A stretch of 8,481 bases of DNA from Candidatus Woesearchaeota archaeon (GTDB taxonomy: Archaea; Nanobdellota; Nanobdellia; Woesearchaeales; GW2011-AR4). A program made the position numbers and the translations under genes. The notes beneath the pieces are model-generated. The model saw only the letters and a list, made by a program, of their open reading frames with translations, did no database searches and was not told where the DNA came from. Location: the NCBI GenBank assembly GCA_016185955.1, contig JACPMQ010000068.1:1-8481 (forward strand), written 5' to 3'. Below, piece after piece: positions 4,486 through 8,481 of the stretch; positions within the stretch are counted from its first letter, which is position 1, and the number at the start of each line of letters is the position of its first letter.

Positions 4486-6954
4486 ATGGATGAAAAAACA
4501 GGCAATAATGGACAGGAAAATATCGGCAAGAGCGGCAACAGCGGCACTATAATAATGCAGAGGCTTATAGAAGATGAGATGAAGCAGTCTTATCTGGATT
4601 ATTCTATGTCTGTTATTGTTGGAAGAGCCTTGCCTGATGTAAGAGACGGCTTAAAGCCAGTGCATAGGCGTGTTCTATTTACGATGTGGGAAACTGGCTT
4701 ATTGCATAACAAGCCTTTCAGGAAATCTGCAAATATTGTAGGGAATTGTATGGCAAAATGGCATCCTCATGGAGATGCTGCTATCTATGACACTTTAGTC
4801 AGAATGGCGCAGGACTTTTCAATGAGATACAAGCTTGTTGATGGGCAAGGAAATTTTGGTTCTATAGACGGCGACAATGCCGCAGCAATGAGGTACAGCG
4901 AAGCAAGGCTTGCTAAAATTGCTGAAGAGATGCTGCAAGACATAGACAAAAGAACTGTGAAATTTATTCCTAATTTTGATAATACAGCACAAGAGCCATT
5001 AGTGCTTCCGTCTAAGGTTCCAAACCTTCTTATTAATGGTTCGTCAGGAATTGCTGTTGGGATGGCAACAAATATGCCTCCGCATAACATGGCAGAGGTT
5101 ATTGACGCTGTAATTGAGCAAATTGACAATCCAAGCATCAGCATAGAGGAGCTTATGCAGCACATTAAAGGCCCTGACTTTCCAACTGGCGCAATTATAT
5201 TTGGAAAGGAAGGAATCATTCATGCTTATAAGACAGGCAGGGGAAAAGTGATAGTAAGGGCAAAGGCAAACGCAGAGCAGATAAAAGATAAAAAAAATGT
5301 GGTGATAACAGAAATACCTTACATGGTTAATAAGGCTGAGATGATAGCGCACATAGCAGAATTGGTAAGGGACAAAAAGATAAATGGGATAAATGACATA
5401 AGAGACGAATCTAATAGGGAGGGCATAAGGATAGTTATTGAGCTTAAAAAAGATGCTGATGACGATGTTCTTCTAAACCAGCTTTACACTCATTCAAGGC
5501 TGCAGGTTACTTTTGGGATTATGATGGTAGCTTTGGTGAACAATGTTCCAAGGCTTCTTAGCTTGCATGACTTAATAGCTCATTACATAGAGCACAGGAA
5601 AGAGATTATAAGGAAAAAAACATTTTTTGAGCTTCATAAAGCACAAGAGAAAGCGCATATACTTGAAGGGCTTATCATTGCGTTAAAAAATCTGGATAAT
5701 ATGATAAAGCTGATTAAGGAAAGCCATTCTGTTGAAGATGCCAAGAAAAATTTAATCTCAAAGTTTAATCTCACAGAAGCGCAAAGCATTGCAATACTTG
5801 AAATGAGGCTGCAAAGGCTGACATCTTTGGAGCAGGAAAAGATAAGGACAGAGCTTAAAGAGCTATTGAAGCTTATAGAAGAGTTAAAATCCATTTTGCA
5901 CTCTCCTCAAAAGATTCTTGACATAATAAAGAAAGAATTATTGGAGCTTAAAAAAGATTACAGCGACAAAAGGAGAACTGAAATTATAGGTGCAGAAGCA
6001 TCAAGCTTAGAGATGGAAGATTTAGTCGAGGAAAGCAGTTGCGTGATTACAATTACTCATTCAGGATACATAAAAAGGCAGCCTTTGGAAATATACAAGC
6101 AGCAAAATCGTGGAGGTAAAGGCTTAATAGCTACAACCACCAAAGAAGAAGACTTTGTAAAGGATATTTTTGTTGCAAGCACGCATTCCTATATATTATT
6201 GTTTACAAGCCATGGCAAGGTCCATTGGCTTAAAGTGTATAGCATACCCGAAGCTTCTAGGCAGGCAAGAGGCAAAGCAATGGTTAATTTATTGCATCTT
6301 GATGAAAACGAGCACGTTACTGCATACGTACCTCTTAAAAATTTTGACAGCAATAGCTTTCTTGTCATGGCAACCAAAAACGGGACGATAAAGAAAACAG
6401 AGCTTGCAGCTTACTCAAATCCGAGGAATGGAGGCATAATAGCAATATCTTTAGAGGAAAATGACAGCCTTATAGATGTCAAGCTTACCGACGGAAACAA
6501 AGAAATTTTGTTAGCTACAAAAAAGGGCATTGCAGTCAGATTTAATGAAAAAAATGTAAGAGCGACAGGAAGATCCGCGCAAGGTGTCAGAGGCATAAGG
6601 CTTTCTGAAAATGACATTGTTATAGGAATGGTTGTTGCTGCAAACGACAGCACGTTGCTTACTGTAACAGAAAATGGATACGGAAAGCGCACAAAAATCT
6701 CAGAATACAGGCTTATAAACCGCGGCGGATTTGGAGTGAAAAATATTATCTGCTCAGAAAGAAATGGCAAAGTTGTATCAGTGATTTCTGTAACTGACAA
6801 AGATGGGATAATGCTGATAACAAAAAAGGGCATAACCATAAGAATGCTTGCTTCGCAAATTTCAGTTATAGGAAGGAATACTCAAGGAGTAAGAGTGATT
6901 AAGCTGCAAGAAAACGACAAGCTTGTAGGAGCTGCAAAAGTTATGGAGGAATAG
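4486..6954 (+). CDS. gyrA: DNA gyrase subunit A
   Basis: Breakage-reunion and DNA-wrapping subunit of gyrase, which with GyrB introduces negative supercoils using ATP. The 822-aa length matches the family. The N-terminal winged-helix/tower part shows SYLDYSMSVIVGRALPDVRD (35-54), GLKPVHRRVL, WHPHGDAAIYDTLVRMAQ (92-109) and DGQGNFGSIDGD (119-130). Catalytic Tyr is Y137 in AAMRYSEARL, preceded by R136. Coiled-coil and dimer gate follow to about 500. The C-terminal pinwheel (about 515-822) has the GyrA box QNRGGKG (540-546), which separates gyrase from ParC, and repeated blades such as GRSAQGVRGIRL and GRNTQGVRVIKL. The position matching E. coli Ser83 is Ala98 and that matching Asp87 is Asp102. 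Archaeal gyrases are thought to come from bacteria; unusually, gyrB is not adjacent. The first 23 residues are Gly/Asn-rich and poorly conserved, so Met24 (4555) is an alternative start. Confidence 0.97.
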   Translation: MDEKTGNNGQENIGKSGNSGTIIMQRLIEDEMKQSYLDYSMSVIVGRALPDVRDGLKPVHRRVLFTMWETGLLHNKPFRKSANIVGNCMAKWHPHGDAAIYDTLVRMAQDFSMRYKLVDGQGNFGSIDGDNAAAMRYSEARLAKIAEEMLQDIDKRTVKFIPNFDNTAQEPLVLPSKVPNLLINGSSGIAVGMATNMPPHNMAEVIDAVIEQIDNPSISIEELMQHIKGPDFPTGAIIFGKEGIIHAYKTGRGKVIVRAKANAEQIKDKKNVVITEIPYMVNKAEMIAHIAELVRDKKINGINDIRDESNREGIRIVIELKKDADDDVLLNQLYTHSRLQVTFGIMMVALVNNVPRLLSLHDLIAHYIEHRKEIIRKKTFFELHKAQEKAHILEGLIIALKNLDNMIKLIKESHSVEDAKKNLISKFNLTEAQSIAILEMRLQRLTSLEQEKIRTELKELLKLIEELKSILHSPQKILDIIKKELLELKKDYSDKRRTEIIGAEASSLEMEDLVEESSCVITITHSGYIKRQPLEIYKQQNRGGKGLIATTTKEEDFVKDIFVASTHSYILLFTSHGKVHWLKVYSIPEASRQARGKAMVNLLHLDENEHVTAYVPLKNFDSNSFLVMATKNGTIKKTELAAYSNPRNGGIIAISLEENDSLIDVKLTDGNKEILLATKKGIAVRFNEKNVRATGRSAQGVRGIRLSENDIVIGMVVAANDSTLLTVTENGYGKRTKISEYRLINRGGFGVKNIICSERNGKVVSVISVTDKDGIMLITKKGITIRMLASQISVIGRNTQGVRVIKLQENDKLVGAAKVMEE

Positions 6955-6984
6955 GCTAGTTAGTTCTAATTATTCAACCATACG

Positions 6985-7188
6985 GTAAATGCTAACGCAC
7001 TATAAAGGGTTTTTGCGAATTAAGTGCTTGTGCGCAATTTGCCAATTCTGAAAATTCCACAGGATTGTGATAAGCGACCTGAGCAATGCCACAGCATTGC
7101 GAAGTTGAGAGTAAGTTAAGGCTCCGCACAAGCACGAATTAGAATTCGCAAAAACCCTCTTTTTGGACAAAGGGATGTTAGCAGTTAC
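6985..7188. repeat. Long-hairpin repeat element, copy 1 (204 bp)
   Basis: A palindromic intergenic element with three nested inverted-repeat steps: GTAAATGCTAAC (6985-6996) against GTTAGCAGTTAC (7177-7188), 11 of 12 paired; AGGGTTTTTGCGAATT (7006-7021) against 7143-7158, perfect; GTGCTTGTGCG (7024-7034) against 7125-7135, perfect. The centre (7042-7119) holds its own hairpin GCAATGC-CACA-GCATTGC (7083-7100). The first 57 bp and last 69 bp recur nearly unchanged in copy 2 at 8184, in the same orientation, while the centres differ. It begins 30 nt after gyrA and ends 14 nt before the eamA TATA box. The inner right arm is followed by a T5 run (7160-7164), so it may also end gyrA transcripts. It could be a MITE or a structured RNA; no exact target duplication is seen. 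Confidence 0.85.
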
Positions 7189-7202
7189 AACATACACTAA
7201 TA

Positions 7203-7214
7203 TTTTTAAATTAA
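7203..7214 (+). promoter_or_regulatory. TATA box of eamA, leaderless
   Basis: TTTTTAAATTAA is centred 25 nt ahead of the ATG at 7233, with no Shine-Dalgarno motif between. The box resembles the one at 2588-2598 nearly base for base. It lies outside the repeat element, so eamA carries its own promoter. Confidence 0.6.
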
Positions 7215-7232
7215 TATAAACCTCTCAAACTA

Positions 7233-8183
7233 ATGCTAAAATTAAAATCTTTAAAATCTCCGGTGACTATGGTTTTTATAGTATCCTTATGCTTCAGCTT
7301 TACATCTGTTTTTACAAAAATTCTTCTTGATAAGATATCTTCCTCAGCGACATTGTTCCTTAGGTTTATTTTTGTTGTTGTAACTTTTCCTATTGTCCTT
7401 AAAATTCTCGGAAAGAGCACTTTTAAAGAGCTTATTTTTATTTCAGGAAGCGAGCTTAAGCATTTTTTCTTTCTTTCAATTTTTCTTGCAGGAGACATGA
7501 TTTTGTTCTTTAATGCCTTGTATTTTATTAGCGTCAGCAAAGCAACATTTCTTTTTCTTACATATCCAATACTGTCCTTAATTTTGGCAAGAATTTTTTT
7601 AAAGGAAAGCATAACAAAAACAGATGTTATAGCTACAATAATAAGCTTTTCTGGAATAGTTGTCATGTTCTGGAAAAAAATTGAGCTGCAAGGCTCTAAA
7701 GGCGAGATTATGGTGCTAGCAGCATCACTACTTTGGTCTGCGTACATTATAATGAACCGCTATCTTGGAGAAACAAAAAACCATTACAGGAAAACATACT
7801 GGCTTTTCCTGTTTAATGCTGCTATTATTTTAATTGCTTTAGCTGCAACAAAAGATGCTATTAGCTTATACGCATTAAGCTTTAGGGATATGGTGCTACT
7901 GCTTTCACTTGCGATATTTTCCACATTAATTCCTTATACTTTGTTGGGATACGCAGCAAAATATGTTAAGTCATCCACATCCAGCATCATATTGCTTTTA
8001 GGGCCAATATTTGGAATACTCCTTTCTTTCATAATTCTAAAAGAAAGGCCTCCATTAGGCACATTAATCGGGGGATTTTTTATCTTAATATCGGCATTTA
8101 TATCCACTTATTCAGTTGAAAAATTGCTGGAAGCATCTAAACGATTCCCAAAAAAGATAAAGTCAATGCTTTTTTGGATGTAA
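7233..8183 (+). CDS. EamA/DMT-family membrane transporter
   Basis: Integral membrane protein of 316 aa of the drug/metabolite transporter superfamily. It shows two EamA repeats, about 10-147 and 157-294, with about ten hydrophobic segments. Each repeat closes with the family pattern of a helix, a KE dipeptide and a further helix: LTYPILSLILARIFLKESIT (109-128) in the first and LLGPIFGILLSFIILKERPP (255-274) in the second. Homologues export amino acids, metabolites or drugs, or import nucleotides and sugars; the substrate cannot be read from the sequence. A short basic tail follows (ASKRFPKKIKS). The start is supported by leaderless TATA spacing. The gene is bracketed by the two related hairpin repeats, and copy 2 starts immediately after the stop codon. 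Length is normal for the family, so the gene does not look truncated by it. Confidence 0.9.
   Translation: MLKLKSLKSPVTMVFIVSLCFSFTSVFTKILLDKISSSATLFLRFIFVVVTFPIVLKILGKSTFKELIFISGSELKHFFFLSIFLAGDMILFFNALYFISVSKATFLFLTYPILSLILARIFLKESITKTDVIATIISFSGIVVMFWKKIELQGSKGEIMVLAASLLWSAYIIMNRYLGETKNHYRKTYWLFLFNAAIILIALAATKDAISLYALSFRDMVLLLSLAIFSTLIPYTLLGYAAKYVKSSTSSIILLLGPIFGILLSFIILKERPPLGTLIGGFFILISAFISTYSVEKLLEASKRFPKKIKSMLFWM
8148..8177 (+). terminator. Hairpin at the 3' end of eamA
   Basis: CCAAAAAAG (8148-8156) pairs perfectly with CTTTTTTGG (8169-8177) around a 12-nt loop, inside the last codons of eamA. The right arm carries a T6 run. It could help end the transcript, but it is AT-dominated and partly dictated by Lys and Phe codons. 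Confidence 0.3.
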
Positions 8184-8244
8184 GTAACTGCTAACACTCC
8201 CTAAAGGGTTTTTGCGAATTAAGTGCTTGTGCGTAATTTGATAG

Positions 8245-8340
8245 TGACAAGCCGTGGTCAAGGCAAAACGATGCCAAATGCGTGGTTTATCGGTTTTGTC
8301 AATGACGAGCAACGGCCAAAGCAAAACAATGTTGAATTGC
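8245..8340. repeat. Degenerate direct repeat inside copy 2, 58-bp period
   Basis: The unit starting TGACAAGCCGTGGTCAAGGC at 8245 recurs at 8303 as TGACGAGCAACGGCCAAAGC. Over the first 29 positions 22 agree, including GCAAAAC, and six of the seven differences are transitions. The units then part by a one-base indel. This is an internal duplication not present in copy 1. Confidence 0.6.
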
Positions 8341-8359
8341 AAGATTACAAACGTAACTG

Positions 8360-8398
8360 GTAAAAATTCCATCGTTCGAAGAACGATGGAATTTTTAC
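8360..8398. other. Perfect 18-bp hairpin with GAA loop
   Basis: GTAAAAATTCCATCGTTC (8360-8377) and its exact complement (8381-8398) enclose the three bases GAA. It is the longest perfect stem in the window and lies at the right edge of the copy 2 centre, next to the conserved right end. The right arm includes a T5 run (8392-8396), so it could stop transcription or form a stable RNA cap. Confidence 0.8.
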
Positions 8399-8481
8399 GG
8401 CTCCGCACAAGCAAGAACTAGAATTTCGCAAAAACCCTGTTTATCAAACAAAGTCCTGTTAGCAGTTACTAAAAAACTTAA

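Larger units (their letters stand above)
8184..8469. repeat. Long-hairpin repeat element, copy 2 (286 bp)
   Basis: Second copy of the element at 6985, in the same orientation. Outer arms GTAACTGCTAAC (8184-8195) and GTTAGCAGTTAC (8458-8469) are perfect, and 13 bp if 8183 and 8470 are counted. AGGGTTTTTGCGAA (8205-8218) pairs with 8425-8438, and TGCTTGTGCG (8224-8233) with 8404-8413. The right arm has one extra T (TTTCGC) that copy 1 lacks. The centre (8241-8398) is about twice as long as in copy 1. It contains a degenerate direct repeat with a 58-bp period (8245-8281 and 8303-8340) and a perfect 18-bp hairpin (8360-8398). The element starts at the base after the eamA stop codon. No direct duplication flanks it within the window. 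Confidence 0.85.

Noticed and set aside
7000..7197. Minus-strand open frame of 65 codons inside hairpin copy 1, whose last residues HKHLIRKNPL recur in the frame at 8163-8414
   Set aside because: The shared end comes from the conserved left arm of the repeat element, and the rest differs completely. The frames follow the element, not a protein, and have no promoter or recognisable domain.
6985..8469. Integron attC sites with eamA as a cassette
   Set aside because: The gene-plus-hairpin layout and TAAC/GTTA ends are suggestive, but the elements are 204 and 286 bp, longer than usual attC sites. TGCTAAC/GTTAGCA does not match RYYYAAC/GTTRRRY, the long arms are conserved in sequence, no integrase is visible, and eamA has its own promoter.
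6985..8469. CRISPR array
   Set aside because: Only two large palindromic repeats lie about 1 kb apart with a gene between. There are no short regular repeats, spacers or cas genes.
2360..8469. The MITE and the two hairpin elements as one family
   Set aside because: They share nested-stem architecture and a similar size, but their terminal and inner arm sequences are unrelated, and only the MITE has an exact target duplication.

Overview
The window looks like a piece of an AT-rich archaeal chromosome, most likely from a DPANN lineage of the Woesearchaeota/Pacearchaeota type. The evidence is an archaeal replication factor C small subunit, a stand-alone PRC-barrel protein, TATA boxes about 25 nt ahead of start codons (leaderless mRNAs), an ScpB with archaeal context, and a lipoprotein of a style common in DPANN genomes. 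The phylum is inferred from recalled protein style, not proved.

Layout. 1-1347 (+): a small PRC-barrel protein, then rfcS under its own leaderless promoter. 1331-2308 (-): a secreted six-cysteine lipoprotein that converges on rfcS and overlaps its 3' end by 17 bp. 2309-2617: the divergent intergenic region. It holds a 209-bp miniature inverted-repeat transposable element (17-bp perfect terminal repeats, 8-bp perfect target duplication) placed between the two outward-facing promoters. 2618-4376 (+): a compact three-gene operon with an unrecognised 195-aa protein carrying a C-terminal winged helix, ScpB with a long charged tail, and a 57-aa zinc ribbon that overlaps scpB. 4486-6954 (+): gyrA, complete, with catalytic Tyr and GyrA box but without gyrB beside it. 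6955-8481: an EamA/DMT-family transporter bracketed by two related long-hairpin repeats (204 and 286 bp) in the same orientation. Their ends are conserved and their centres are unrelated or expanded.

How the genes fit together. Much of the window concerns chromosome handling: clamp loading (RfcS), condensin loading (ScpB), supercoiling (GyrA), and possibly cell division if the PRC-barrel protein is CdpB-like. The lipoprotein and the EamA transporter are envelope functions. First genes of transcription units tend to be leaderless, while scpB, inside an operon, has a Shine-Dalgarno sequence.

The least ordinary content is non-coding: the MITE with an intact target duplication and nested internal stems, and the pair of modular hairpin elements around eamA. 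No transposase, CRISPR array, tRNA or rRNA is visible.
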